From assembly GCF_002165375.2 (NCBI RefSeq), contig NZ_CP032134.1, positions 1,798,001 through 1,862,000 of the forward strand: DNA of 64,000 bases, given 5' to 3'. The notes under the pieces are model-generated. The model worked only from the letters and a program-made list of their open reading frames with translations, was not told the DNA's origin and searched no databases. The translations under genes and the position numbers were made by a program. This document shows, one piece after another, positions 50,427 to 58,027 of this stretch (position 1 is the first letter of the stretch; every line of letters begins with the position of its first letter). Origin of the DNA: Acinetobacter chinensis. GTDB lineage: Bacteria > Pseudomonadota > Gammaproteobacteria > Pseudomonadales > Moraxellaceae.

Positions 50427-51169
50427 TCATGCTGATTTCTTCCTCACCCCATCCAAAAACAAATTATCCAAAGCAAAAACACATTCAACAAATACATGCA
50501 GCTCACACGGTGTTTCATACAATTCAAGGTAAGCACTTATGCTTCGCCCATCGAGGGGTAATGCAACTCCCTGCTCATAAGCACGGGATCTGGAAATAAC
50601 ATTGAATGCATTCAGAATGATGTGGGCTGTATAGCTGAACTCAGGCGCGTCATCAAGTTTGCGCCCAAGCTTTTCTCTGATCTTTTTTTGAAAGTCTGTC
50701 AGCCCACCTTCTCCGGTATGCCATCGGTAAAGCTCTGAGACTTTCCCAGAGTGTCTACCAGCACCCGATCCGCATCAGCCTGGATCTGCTCTGCGCATTT
50801 TTTCACAAAAGCCCATACAGATATCCCAACATCCCCCATGCTCAGTAGCTTCACAGCATTTTCAGGAGTGTAAGGCTGTTCTGTCTCCTTTCCATCTTCA
50901 GAGAACACAACCCCTTTCCAGTCTTCAATCAAATGGCATGCAGCAGCTTCAAGAAGCAACTCGTGATACAACTTATCCTCAGTGCTTGCGGTTGAGACAT
51001 TGTAGCCTTTGGATGCCACCTGATTCTGTGCGCGCTCAAGTGCTACACGATAGGGTTTGTATGAATCGCCACGGATTTTAAACTCAGCCAGTACATTACC
51101 TGATGAGTCTTTATACTCTTTCCATAACGATGCATTTTTACTCTTTTGAATTTCTGCCTTAAGTGCCAT
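50427..51169 (-). CDS. Predicted G/GT tail assembly chaperone by -1 frameshift
   Basis: Reading 51169 to 50741 in the first frame and slipping back one base at GGGAAAG (50741-50747 on the minus strand) continues an open frame to TGA at 50427-50429. The result is a 247-residue product: 143 residues of the G part, then VSELYRWHTGEGGLTDFQKK and about 84 more. The extension has ordinary protein composition (DDAPEFSYTAHIILNAFN, ALPLDGRSISAYLELYETP). The position between tube and tape measure, and the same heptamer as in lambda G/T, make this a very likely programmed event. Confidence 0.8.
50699..51169 (-). CDS. Tail assembly chaperone G-like protein (unshifted product)
   Basis: The 156-residue product made without frameshifting. 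KAEIQKSKNASLWKEYKDSSGNVLAEFKIRGDSYKPYRVALERAQNQ begins it; the remainder is helical (LLLEAAACHLIEDWKG, FVKKCAEQIQADADRVLVDTLGK). In lambda gpG coats the tape measure protein during tail assembly and gpGT recruits the tube protein; both are lost from mature phage. The start follows a hairpin-free 39-bp gap after the tube gene. Named by position and the conserved slip site, not by direct similarity. Confidence 0.75.
   Translation of the reverse strand: MALKAEIQKSKNASLWKEYKDSSGNVLAEFKIRGDSYKPYRVALERAQNQVASKGYNVSTASTEDKLYHELLLEAAACHLIEDWKGVVFSEDGKETEQPYTPENAVKLLSMGDVGISVWAFVKKCAEQIQADADRVLVDTLGKSQSFTDGIPEKVG
50741..50747 (-). other. Slippery heptamer GGGAAAG
   Basis: On the minus strand the zero frame reads CTG GGA AAG, which is G-GGA-AAG, and the -1 frame reads GGG AAA G. 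This X-XXY-YYZ heptamer is identical to that of lambda gpG-T. It precedes the zero-frame stop by 42 bases. Confidence 0.8.
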
Positions 51170-51208
51170 TTCAATGATCCTGAAAAGCCCCCCCCTGAGG
51201 GGCTGTGA

Positions 51209-52144
51209 TTAAGCTGTAGTACGTGTGATGGTTGGAGCTTCCTTCACATGACGGAACTCCATAGCGAGTGTGTGGTCATCATTTTTATTGGTATCTGACA
51301 AACCATCGTTATCCAGTTCAAGTCTGGTGAAGTGGAATCCATAAGCATTTCCTGCTGTATCTTCCATGCCAATTTCAGCAGTCATGGTTTCCCGTGATTC
51401 GACATAAGGAATCCATTCTTTTGAGGTGGCAGTAAGTGCCAGCGTCACATTCAGTGTGATGGTCACATTACCTTCCGTGTAGCGGTTTGGAATAAGGCTA
51501 CCACTCGCAAGGCAGGGTTTAGCTGTCAGGTTATTGTTTACAGTGATCGTGAATGACTCAGCACAGGCTTTGCCGACCGTAGTTTCACCATTAATTTTGA
51601 AAGAGTTCAGATTAAGAGATGACATAAACGGGGTTGTTGTTGCTGCCTGTGGATTGGTCACCGGTGTCACAGCAGGTGTCGCATAGCCTGTAGCGCTGAC
51701 TGATACGCTGCCGGTAATCTTGCCTTCTGTGTCACCCTGTATTGTCAGTTCCCCAATACGGCAACCAGTGAACACCTGAATGAGACCAACTTTTTTGTCA
51801 TGTTTAACAATCGTATATGTTGCCAGCGTATCACCACCAATTTCAAGTGTAGAAACATCCGGTGTACCCGAATCTGTGAATACATTCCCTGCCATCCCCT
51901 CCAGGAACATATCCTGACTGAGTGCAGAGAGTTCATATTCGATATTGCCGGTCGCTTCACCTGAAGTAGCAATTGAGCCCTGTTCAAATCGTGAATTAAC
52001 AATTTCATCTGACTGTGTCAGGGATACTGTCTTTTTTAAAGAGTCCGAATTGCGTCGAAGGGTGTGCCATTCAGGCAAAGCCGGAAGCGTATTTGGTGTT
52101 TCTTCTTTCGTAATGTGGATCACCACATCAGTGCCTTTTGACAT
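51209..52144 (-). CDS. Phage tail tube protein
   Basis: A 311-residue tube protein. LRRNSDSLKKTVSLTQSDEIVNSRFEQGSIATSGEATGNIEYELSALSQDMFLEGMAGNVF is a typical Phage_tube_2-type domain. The second half (TTTPFMSSLNLNSFKINGETT, FTITVNNNLTAKPCLASGS, NVTLALTATSKEWIPYVE) is a beta-rich domain. It polymerises into the tail tube around the tape measure. It is followed by the chaperone G/GT gene as in lambda V-G-T-H. Confidence 0.87.
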   Translation of the reverse strand: MSKGTDVVIHITKEETPNTLPALPEWHTLRRNSDSLKKTVSLTQSDEIVNSRFEQGSIATSGEATGNIEYELSALSQDMFLEGMAGNVFTDSGTPDVSTLEIGGDTLATYTIVKHDKKVGLIQVFTGCRIGELTIQGDTEGKITGSVSVSATGYATPAVTPVTNPQAATTTPFMSSLNLNSFKINGETTVGKACAESFTITVNNNLTAKPCLASGSLIPNRYTEGNVTITLNVTLALTATSKEWIPYVESRETMTAEIGMEDTAGNAYGFHFTRLELDNDGLSDTNKNDDHTLAMEFRHVKEAPTITRTTA

Positions 52145-52170
52145 AGCTGTCTCCTGATTTTAGGCAATAA

Positions 52171-52193
52171 AAAACCGCCTTTTAGGCGGTGCA
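52171..52193 (-). terminator. Intergenic hairpin before the tube gene
   Basis: ACCGCC-TTTTA-GGCGGT, then six T and ATTGCC on the minus strand, 30 bp upstream of the tube start. Confidence 0.65.
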
Positions 52194-52210
52194 GTAATTC
52201 GGTGGATTGG

Positions 52211-52366
52211 CTACCACCATCGGCATGCGGCAATCAGTGCCGCCATACCAATCAGAACAACAAAAATAATCACAGCATTTGCAAGCTTATTGCCCACTTT
52301 GTCAGCGCCTTGTTCGCTCATTTTTCCATCTACCTTTAATTCAGATTTTGGTGTATGATTTTCCAT
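52211..52366 (-). CDS. Small single-span phage membrane protein
   Basis: A 51-residue protein starting MENHTPKSELKVDGK with one membrane helix (VIIFVVLIGMAALIAACRWW). GAGGAG lies 8 bases upstream, a strong ribosome-binding site. It lies between an SH3 protein gene and the tail tube gene. Too small for family assignment. Confidence 0.6.
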   Translation of the reverse strand: MENHTPKSELKVDGKMSEQGADKVGNKLANAVIIFVVLIGMAALIAACRWW

Positions 52367-52410
52367 AAGTTGTATCTCCTCTTACTTTTGTCGGTGGGTT
52401 GAGATTTAAA

Positions 52411-52442
52411 AAGCTCATGATTCCAGTCATGGGCTTTTTGCT
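52411..52442. terminator. Bidirectional hairpin, second copy
   Basis: AAAAAGCTCATGATT and AGTCATGGGCTTTTTGC, nearly the same as the hairpin at 49812. Confidence 0.55.
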
Positions 52443-52514
52443 TTTCCAGACCACTGTATCGGCCCAGGTTCACAATTAAATGTGGCAATGCTTCCTAAAA
52501 TTCAGGCATAAAAA

Positions 52515-52534
52515 AACCGTCAATTACGACGGTT
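52515..52534 (-). terminator. Intergenic hairpin
   Basis: AACCGTC-AATTAC-GACGGTT with T-run and ATGCC on the minus strand, upstream of the small membrane protein gene. The region 52367-52687 holds this hairpin, a second hairpin at 52411 and the direct repeats at 52601 and 52634; no gene is seen in it. Confidence 0.6.
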
Positions 52535-52600
52535 CAGTTATTCCTATTTGTATGGAAGGCTTTAAGGCACACATTGAGTTGTCATGTGAATACAGCTCCT

Positions 52601-52653
52601 CTCTTATAAGTGTAACTCTAAATTAATTTTCTTCTCTTATGAGTGTAGCTCTA
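52601..52653. repeat. Two direct repeats of about 20 bp
   Basis: CTCTTATAAGTGTAACTCTA (52601-52620) and CTCTTATGAGTGTAGCTCTA (52634-52653), with two mismatches and a 33-bp period. They lie just downstream of a small hydrophobic peptide frame. Paired sites suggest a binding protein or promoter element; their function is unknown. Confidence 0.6.
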
Positions 52654-52687
52654 TTACAAACCGCTGCGAATGAATTTCCTTACCTAC

Positions 52688-52747
52688 TTAAGCGATAAGC
52701 CAAATCAGGAAAAAAACTACAACCAAGCCAATAAATATTTTCTTCAT
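52688..52747 (-). CDS. 19-residue hydrophobic peptide frame
   Basis: MKKIFIGLVVVFFLIWLIA, a single-helix peptide 29 bp after the SH3 gene stop. The ribosome site is weak (GAGGTAATGG about 13 bases upstream). Peptides of this kind can be membrane-active toxins or leader peptides, but this may equally be chance. Confidence 0.3.
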   Translation of the reverse strand: MKKIFIGLVVVFFLIWLIA

Positions 52748-52776
52748 ACTCAAACCATTACCTCTAGTAAATTCCA

Positions 52777-53304
52777 TTATCTATATCTCTTGTTTCCGCC
52801 TGAGGTTATACAATATCTCCCACCCCTTGGACCAAAGCAATTGCTACTTGAAGAACAAGGGCATGAACCACCATAGGAGCTGCTTGTGCTCTTGTGTGTT
52901 CTTGAAGTGGTGGATTTAGTTTTGGGACTATTCAAATTGGATTTGATGTAATTTTTACTAGAATTAATATAACACCCCTCGCCAGAACAAAGCAGACTGG
53001 ATGATACCCACTTGGGTTGTTGATTCTCTTTAGATATTCGTTCCCATGAGCTAATTCTGTCATATACAAGAACGGATTGTCCTTGTTTTAAGCTGCCTAC
53101 GATCTTCCCATTTATTGGGGCATTTCTAATGTTAATATTAGGGGATTTGACATATTTTTTAGCTATTGGATTGTAATCATCACTTGTGTAACTTCCTTGG
53201 CTAAGGGTATTAGTTAGCATCTCCAGTCGATCTGAATAATCATGATTTGAATAGGCAGAAACATTACAGAATAGTGCTACAACAAAAAGTAAAAAACTCT
53301 TCAT
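52777..53304 (-). CDS. Exported SH3-domain protein, extra gene in the tail region
   Basis: A 175-residue protein with a signal peptide (MKSFLLFVVALFCNVSAYS). KSPNINIRNAPINGKIVGSLKQGQSVLVYDRISSWERISKENQQPKWVSSSLL is a bacterial SH3-like domain. The C-terminus is Ser-rich with a cysteine-containing end (GGSCPCSSSSNCFGPRGGRYCITSGGNKRYR). It is not a structural tail gene and has AT-rich DNA. It may be a lysogenic-conversion gene acting in the periplasm or at the surface. Confidence 0.7.
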   Translation of the reverse strand: MKSFLLFVVALFCNVSAYSNHDYSDRLEMLTNTLSQGSYTSDDYNPIAKKYVKSPNINIRNAPINGKIVGSLKQGQSVLVYDRISSWERISKENQQPKWVSSSLLCSGEGCYINSSKNYIKSNLNSPKTKSTTSRTHKSTSSSYGGSCPCSSSSNCFGPRGGRYCITSGGNKRYR

Positions 53305-53391
53305 ATTTATCCAAATTTATAATTCAGAATAAGATACTAATTTTATGGGGAAAAGAAACCGCCTCTTGGGCAGTCCAAATGGTGTTTATGA

Positions 53392-53826
53392 TTAATTCAC
53401 CACATATGCCACATTCACATTGTATTGGTAGTAACTCATACTGGATGGATCACCAATGGCACTGGAATGTCCAGCATCAATCACACTCGCTTCACGCATC
53501 TCAAGATCGTCTTTTTTATAGAACTCTAGATGCTCAACCCATTTATCAGCAAGCTGAGACAGGCTATCAGTGCCTGTATTTAATGGTGCAAACAATTGAA
53601 TAAACACTATGCCAGTCGTTCTGGTACAGGGTTTCTCTCCAATGCCTGAAATAAACTTCCCACCGTTGCTCACTGTCACTTTTGCCCATAACTCCTTTTC
53701 AGGTGGTTCAAACTGTTTACCTTCAGACAAAGGATTGTTTGCAAGCTGGATGTGTTCTTTTAACATCCCTCGGAAAGTGCCAATACGTGCCATGATTGCC
53801 CGTAATGCCTGAGTATTTGTCATCAT
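53392..53826 (-). CDS. Tail terminator protein
   Basis: A 144-residue protein in the lambda gpU position. NTQALRAIMARIGTFRGMLKEHIQLANNPLSEGKQFEPPEKELWAKVTVSNGG and TRTTGIVFIQLFAPLNTGTDSLSQLADKWVEHL are consistent with DUF4128-type tail terminators, which cap the tail tube for joining to the head. The start overlaps the preceding gene's stop by 4 bp. Confidence 0.75.
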   Translation of the reverse strand: MMTNTQALRAIMARIGTFRGMLKEHIQLANNPLSEGKQFEPPEKELWAKVTVSNGGKFISGIGEKPCTRTTGIVFIQLFAPLNTGTDSLSQLADKWVEHLEFYKKDDLEMREASVIDAGHSSAIGDPSSMSYYQYNVNVAYVVN

Positions 53827-54215
53827 TTGTATTTCTCACAGACATGGTGAAATGTCAGAGCATAGATACCCTGTGGTGCCTGATCTGATTTACCGTTTTC
53901 AAGATTTAGCGCATACGGCAAATTGTTCTGTATATATACACATGAGCCAATCCGTGCTTTCAGGATTTCTCTGACCCCATCGCTGAAAGCTGTCTGATCC
54001 ATTGTGCCTGTCGGTGATCGGTTACCCGTGCTCTCCACTGTCTCATTTGTCGTTGTATCAACTGTGACTCTGTGGTTTGAGCGAAATGTACCGTCCATAA
54101 CAGGGCTCGCCATGATTACGCCCTGAAGCATTTCACCAGCAATTTTGCGGATATGATCATCACCATCTTTAAGGAGTTGAGTGGAGAAGTCAGTCGGTTT
54201 GTTTTTCCAGCCCAT
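53823..54215 (-). CDS. HK97 gp10-like head-tail protein
   Basis: A 130-residue protein. STQLLKDGDDHIRKIAGEMLQGVIMASPVMDGTFRSNHRVTV and the C-terminal GSCVYIQNNLPYALNLENGKSDQAPQGIYALTFH (Y-A-x-x-L-E-x-G) match the gp10 family, which attaches tail to head. It overlaps the tail terminator start by 4 bp. Confidence 0.8.
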   Translation of the reverse strand: MGWKNKPTDFSTQLLKDGDDHIRKIAGEMLQGVIMASPVMDGTFRSNHRVTVDTTTNETVESTGNRSPTGTMDQTAFSDGVREILKARIGSCVYIQNNLPYALNLENGKSDQAPQGIYALTFHHVCEKYK

Positions 54216-54256
54216 ATTTCACCTATTAAAAAACCACCGAAGTGAGTTTTGCCAGC

Positions 54257-54913
54257 TTAAACCTTTAATGGTTTAAGCTTTTTAATTTTTTGCTTTATTT
54301 GTTCATATATTTTTTGGTTATCAAGCATTTTATCGCTCAACATTTTAATTAAAATCTTTTGTTTATTCTTTGATAAAGGATCCTCATTCAATGCTATGGG
54401 CTCAAATTGACTTGAAGTGAAAACTTGCTGAGCTAAATTATCCCATAAATCGTGTAAATCAATTATGATTAGCTTGGAGTTTTTACTAAATTCTCTACAC
54501 TCATCATTAAACTCTCTAATATTATTGATTGTATTTACCAAGTTATTTATTTGGCTGTAAAATTTGACTCGATATTCATTATATTTCTGTGATGTATTCA
54601 AGTCTTCTTTCGTTAATGTGTAAAAATAATCAAGGTCTTCTTTGAATATCTTTAAAATCTCTTCGCTAATCCTCTCATTTTTAACCGCATTATGTTGATA
54701 CCTCCAATCACTAAAGAGCACAAAGGCTGCTACAGGAGCAAGAAAAGCGGCTGTAAGAGTTAATGTGTCTTTAAGTAAATTATATGTTTTAGCTGGATCA
54801 AACTTAGTCCCATCACTAATTAACCACGCACCAACTAGAAAATAGAGTAATGTTAAGCCGAATGCCCACCAGCAAACGTACTTTATTTTTTCTTCTAACG
54901 TTTTTTTTTCCAT
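54257..54913 (-). CDS. Membrane protein inserted in the head-tail gene cluster
   Basis: About 218 residues from ATG 54913, preceded by AAGGGGGGA; a longer frame from 54997 overlaps the next gene. Two membrane helices (VCWWAFGLTLLYFLVGAWLI, LLKDTLTLTAAFLAPVAAFVLF) are followed by a long helical cytoplasmic domain (coiled, acidic/basic). It is AT-rich and sits between conserved head-tail genes, as moron genes do. It resembles phage exclusion or membrane effector proteins in plan, but I recognise no family. Confidence 0.68.
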   Translation of the reverse strand: MEKKTLEEKIKYVCWWAFGLTLLYFLVGAWLISDGTKFDPAKTYNLLKDTLTLTAAFLAPVAAFVLFSDWRYQHNAVKNERISEEILKIFKEDLDYFYTLTKEDLNTSQKYNEYRVKFYSQINNLVNTINNIREFNDECREFSKNSKLIIIDLHDLWDNLAQQVFTSSQFEPIALNEDPLSKNKQKILIKMLSDKMLDNQKIYEQIKQKIKKLKPLKV

Positions 54914-54944
54914 AAATCCCCCCTTAAATATTAGAGGGATATTA

Positions 54945-55316
54945 CTAAACTTTCCGCAACTGGCAAACCCAGATGCTTCCCGTTGGATCTGCACCAATAT
55001 TCACCACCCTAAAGCTTCCTTTAATGGAGTCCCAGACATCACCAATCTGCGGTACCTGAGTCACTTCATTCTGCAGTACTGTGGCTTTTGAGTCAGTCAC
55101 CTGGTAATCAGTTGGTTTGACCATATCTTTCAGATACGAGCCAAACAGCACACCCCGCCCGCTATAGGCTTCAACAGTTGTCACAGGATAAGTCTGAGTC
55201 TCAAAATCCAGCTCACCGGAACGTATTTCTTTGGAGCAGGTGAATGAATCTACCGCATCGGCAAGCTTATTACTGAATGCAGCAGCAACTTTAGACTGGA
55301 TCTTATTTTTGATCAT
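54945..55316 (-). CDS. Phage head-tail joining protein
   Basis: A 123-residue protein placed between connector and gp10-like genes. KVAAAFSNKLADAVDSFTCSKEIRSGELDFETQTYPVTTVEAYSGRGVLFGSYLKDM and VTQVPQIGDVWDSIKGSFRVVNIGADPTGSIWVCQLRKV form a beta-rich sequence of the head-completion type. The start overlaps the upstream gene stop by 4 bp. The name is from position and general pattern. Confidence 0.7.
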   Translation of the reverse strand: MIKNKIQSKVAAAFSNKLADAVDSFTCSKEIRSGELDFETQTYPVTTVEAYSGRGVLFGSYLKDMVKPTDYQVTDSKATVLQNEVTQVPQIGDVWDSIKGSFRVVNIGADPTGSIWVCQLRKV

Positions 55317-55687
55317 ACCCGGAACACCTCAAATCCAAATCCACAGGGCTTTAAATCCAGTGAGGCAATATAAGCCCGTGCTATCTGCTCAAATTCAGAG
55401 ATTTCAACGCTGCCCTCGGCATAGCTTTCAGTGACCTGTACCGTATCAGCCTTTACGCTTTCACTGGTGGTCTGGCGGGCAATACCGGAATAAATTACTC
55501 CTGCAATAATGCCTTTGATAATTTCACATGCAGCATCAATCAGAACTGGATCAACAGGGTCTGGCACTAGACCAACTTCGTTCTTCATCCACGTATTGGT
55601 TAATTTAATGAGGCGAGCTTTATCACCAGCTGGTGCAAAGTCTGCCCCCAGAATCTGCTCAGCCTGTTCCTGGGTAATAAAGCTCAT
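55313..55687 (-). CDS. Phage head-tail connector (gp6-like)
   Basis: A 124-residue helical protein. ITQEQAEQILGADFAPAGDKARLIKLTNTWMKNEVG and AACEIIKGIIAGVIYSGIARQTTSESVKADTVQVTESYAEG follow the plan of gp6-type adaptor proteins, which sit under the portal. It is in the expected location after the capsid and before the head-tail joining protein. Confidence 0.72.
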   Translation of the reverse strand: MSFITQEQAEQILGADFAPAGDKARLIKLTNTWMKNEVGLVPDPVDPVLIDAACEIIKGIIAGVIYSGIARQTTSESVKADTVQVTESYAEGSVEISEFEQIARAYIASLDLKPCGFGFEVFRV

Positions 55688-55690
55688 GGG

Positions 55691-56158
55691 TTATTCCTTT
55701 GTTTGGTCTGCTTTGGCGGCTTCTTCTGCAGTCTTAGCGGCTTTCACTTCTGCAGCGGTTGGCTTTTTAGCTGCCGGCTGCAGTTCATCAATGCGCGCCT
55801 GCATTGCCGGGATGTCATTTTTAAATGCGATCAGTTCACCCTGTGCTGTAGCAAGCTGTTCTGCCAGGATGGTGTTTTCAGCAGTAACCTTTTCACATTC
55901 AGCTTTAGCCTCATCAATAATGACCTGCAGTTCAGGTGAAATACCAACCTTAAGATCAATTGTTAGTGGCTTGGCTTCAGGTAAATCACGCACTTCCACT
56001 TCAATACCGAGCTTTTCATAGTCGGCTTTAATTTGTGGATAATCACCATAAACCACCACAGACCTGGCACCTGGATCAGGCTTTTCATAGTAAGCAGGGT
56101 TCTGAAACGAGCCTTGCTCATTAATACCTGAGCTATTTTTCGCATAGATAATTTTCAA
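55691..56158 (-). CDS. Phage protein with coiled-coil C-terminus
   Basis: A 155-residue protein. The N-terminal half (MKIIYAKNSSGINEQGSFQNPAYYEKPDPGARSVVVYGDYPQIKADYEKLGIEVEVRDL) is alpha/beta. The second half is a long heptad coiled coil ending in a Lys/Ala tail (AAEVKAAKTAEEAAKADQTKE). It is located directly after the capsid gene. A decoration or stability role is possible; no family is recognised. Confidence 0.6.
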   Translation of the reverse strand: MKIIYAKNSSGINEQGSFQNPAYYEKPDPGARSVVVYGDYPQIKADYEKLGIEVEVRDLPEAKPLTIDLKVGISPELQVIIDEAKAECEKVTAENTILAEQLATAQGELIAFKNDIPAMQARIDELQPAAKKPTAAEVKAAKTAEEAAKADQTKE

Positions 56159-56196
56159 TTTTTTCTCCCAAAAGAAAGAGGGCTGATGCCCTCCTG

Positions 56197-57144
56197 TTAT
56201 GGTGTACCTGACAGATCAAGTAATGTACCCGCTGTCATTTTGTTGCTGGTTGCATGTTTAACCCAGTTTGCATCTGCACCGAGTAATGCCAGTGTTGGAT
56301 TTGCACCTTTGGATGAATCCCATGAATAGCCAAGCACATCAAGATTAAAAGTACCTTCTGCACGCATAGCCATCGCAAGGTTTTCTTCATCGTTGATGTC
56401 ATAGGCCCGGAATCCGGGTGCCTGAGATTCCGTAACCGTTAATGCACCCGCCTGCAGACCAAATGCATCATTATCACCCACAATATCTGTCACAAGTACC
56501 GGTTTACCCAGCGTGCCTGGCAGCCCACCGTAAATAACAAGTTCGGACTCGCCATACACCTGGTTTGTCAGTGCTTCATCAACAATGTCGAAATAAGTAT
56601 CAGAATTCATAACCCAAAGTGAAATGCGGCCAAACTTATCGCCAAATTTACGCATACCGCGAGTCAGAGCTTTGCGACCATCGACGGCAATACTGCCTTT
56701 GGCAATCATGTCAGGATTACTGGTAATCGCAGCTTTCAGGGCTGTTAAACCATATTGCAACCGTCCTGCGACCAAAGCATCCGCAAGGTCATAGCCCACA
56801 ATTTCAGCAAACTCTGCAGGAGATCGGGCACGGCGTTTAAATGCCTCTTCGGTAGATGCATATGGACCGTACTTAAACGGAACCTTTACGCCAACCGCCT
56901 CACCTGCTCCGATTTTTTTTGAAGGTACCTTTGCCGTGGAGTTCACATCACGATGTTCAATACTGCCACCAACGCGATAAAATGAATCCTGCTTAAAATC
57001 CCCCTGAATGATTTCATTCACATAGCGGATTGCACCATTAGACGCCTGATTAAATACATTCAAGTTATCTTGTAAGCGTTCAAGATACGCTGTTTGAGCC
57101 AGTTGATTGTAGATAATCATGTCACTGTTAACTGTAGTCGTCAT
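56197..57144 (-). CDS. Major capsid protein
   Basis: A 315-residue capsid protein. VNSDMIIYNQLAQTAYLERLQDNLNVFNQASNGAIRYVNEIIQGDF, a FGRISLWVMNSDTYFDIVDEA segment, GTLGKPVLVTDIVGDN and LAMAMRAEGTFNLDVLGYSW show the HK97-fold pattern (N-arm, E-loop, P-domain). It follows a scaffold gene and precedes the connector genes, as expected. Confidence 0.87.
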   Translation of the reverse strand: MTTTVNSDMIIYNQLAQTAYLERLQDNLNVFNQASNGAIRYVNEIIQGDFKQDSFYRVGGSIEHRDVNSTAKVPSKKIGAGEAVGVKVPFKYGPYASTEEAFKRRARSPAEFAEIVGYDLADALVAGRLQYGLTALKAAITSNPDMIAKGSIAVDGRKALTRGMRKFGDKFGRISLWVMNSDTYFDIVDEALTNQVYGESELVIYGGLPGTLGKPVLVTDIVGDNDAFGLQAGALTVTESQAPGFRAYDINDEENLAMAMRAEGTFNLDVLGYSWDSSKGANPTLALLGADANWVKHATSNKMTAGTLLDLSGTP

Positions 57145-57153
57145 TTCGACTCC

Positions 57154-57918
57154 TTATTTTGAAAGTTTTAAATATGATTCCTGACCGTGCTGACGGATGT
57201 AATCTGCTTTGGCATCGGCACTCATTTCACTGCGCTTTAACCCTGAGTTGTTATTTCCACCTCCATGGAACCCACCACCATTTGAACGATTACCTTTAAG
57301 AATCGAATCTTTATGCTGGTATCCACCAACCAGGGACTCTAAGGCTTCGTCAAAGTCCGCAACTTCACCCGGACGTGCACGGGAGAAGATCTTTTGACCA
57401 TCTGTGCCGTATGCCACGACCTTGCCTTCTTCGATTTTGAAACGGCTGCCGAATTGGGCTTGGACCATGTCTACGGGTACAGCAATGTTGTCTTGAATGT
57501 ACTTAGAACGAGCGAAGCCACCGCCAATCAGCTCGTTATGCAGTTGCGCCTGATATGCATCACGTTCCTGAATAATTGGCGCATATTTTTCTTCAACCGC
57601 TTTAATTGCTTCAGCTTTGACTTTTTCCACCTCACCAGCATCCACCAGCTTTTTATCGTCAAAGTTTTTCAGCGTTTCCATGGCTTTTTTAGCTGCCACT
57701 GGATCCTCAATACCTTCAAAGGATTTAAGAGATGTTTCAGCTTTTTCATAACGTTCACGGTTGGTTTTTGCTTCACCATTCAGGCGTGAAATTGTCGCTA
57801 CGGTTTGTGCTGCGTCATGAGCAACTTCTTTACCGTCATCATGGATATACAGTGGCAAGCCCTGTTCACTCACTTCTGCATACGTTTTGCCATCAATCTG
57901 AGTTGTTTTAAGTTTCAT
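57154..57918 (-). CDS. Phage scaffolding protein
   Basis: A 254-residue protein with a long coiled coil (AQTVATISRLNGEAKTNRERYEKAETSLKSFEGIEDPVAAKKAMETLKNF...KVKAEAIKAVEEKYAPIIQERDAYQAQL) and a disordered glycine/asparagine-rich part (GNRSNGGGFHGGGNNNSGLKRSEMSADAK) near the end. It directs procapsid assembly and is removed later. The position immediately upstream of the capsid gene, with a 9-bp gap, supports the call. Confidence 0.8.
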   Translation of the reverse strand: MKLKTTQIDGKTYAEVSEQGLPLYIHDDGKEVAHDAAQTVATISRLNGEAKTNRERYEKAETSLKSFEGIEDPVAAKKAMETLKNFDDKKLVDAGEVEKVKAEAIKAVEEKYAPIIQERDAYQAQLHNELIGGGFARSKYIQDNIAVPVDMVQAQFGSRFKIEEGKVVAYGTDGQKIFSRARPGEVADFDEALESLVGGYQHKDSILKGNRSNGGGFHGGGNNNSGLKRSEMSADAKADYIRQHGQESYLKLSK

Positions 57919-57990
57919 AAGTCATCCGACCCTATTTCTAAATTGAGCATCCGCTCGTTACGCTGTCTGTTTCCACTTTCAGCAGGCATA

Positions 57991-58015
57991 AAAAAAGCAC
58001 CCTGTTGGGTGCTTA
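57991..58015 (-). terminator. Intergenic hairpin before the scaffold gene
   Basis: AAGCACCC-TGTT-GGGTGCTT, then a T-run and ATGCCTG on the minus strand, 65 bp upstream of the scaffold start. Confidence 0.7.
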
Positions 58016-58027
58016 AGTTGAATTTGG

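Noticed and set aside
55509..56021. Plus-strand frame of 170 residues opposite the coiled-coil and connector genes.
   Set aside because: Covers two overlapping minus-strand genes that fit the late operon; composition is that of an antisense shadow.
36926..58015. Multiple short hairpins considered as a CRISPR or REP array.
   Set aside because: The stems differ in sequence and lie singly in gene spacers; there is no regular repeat-spacer structure.
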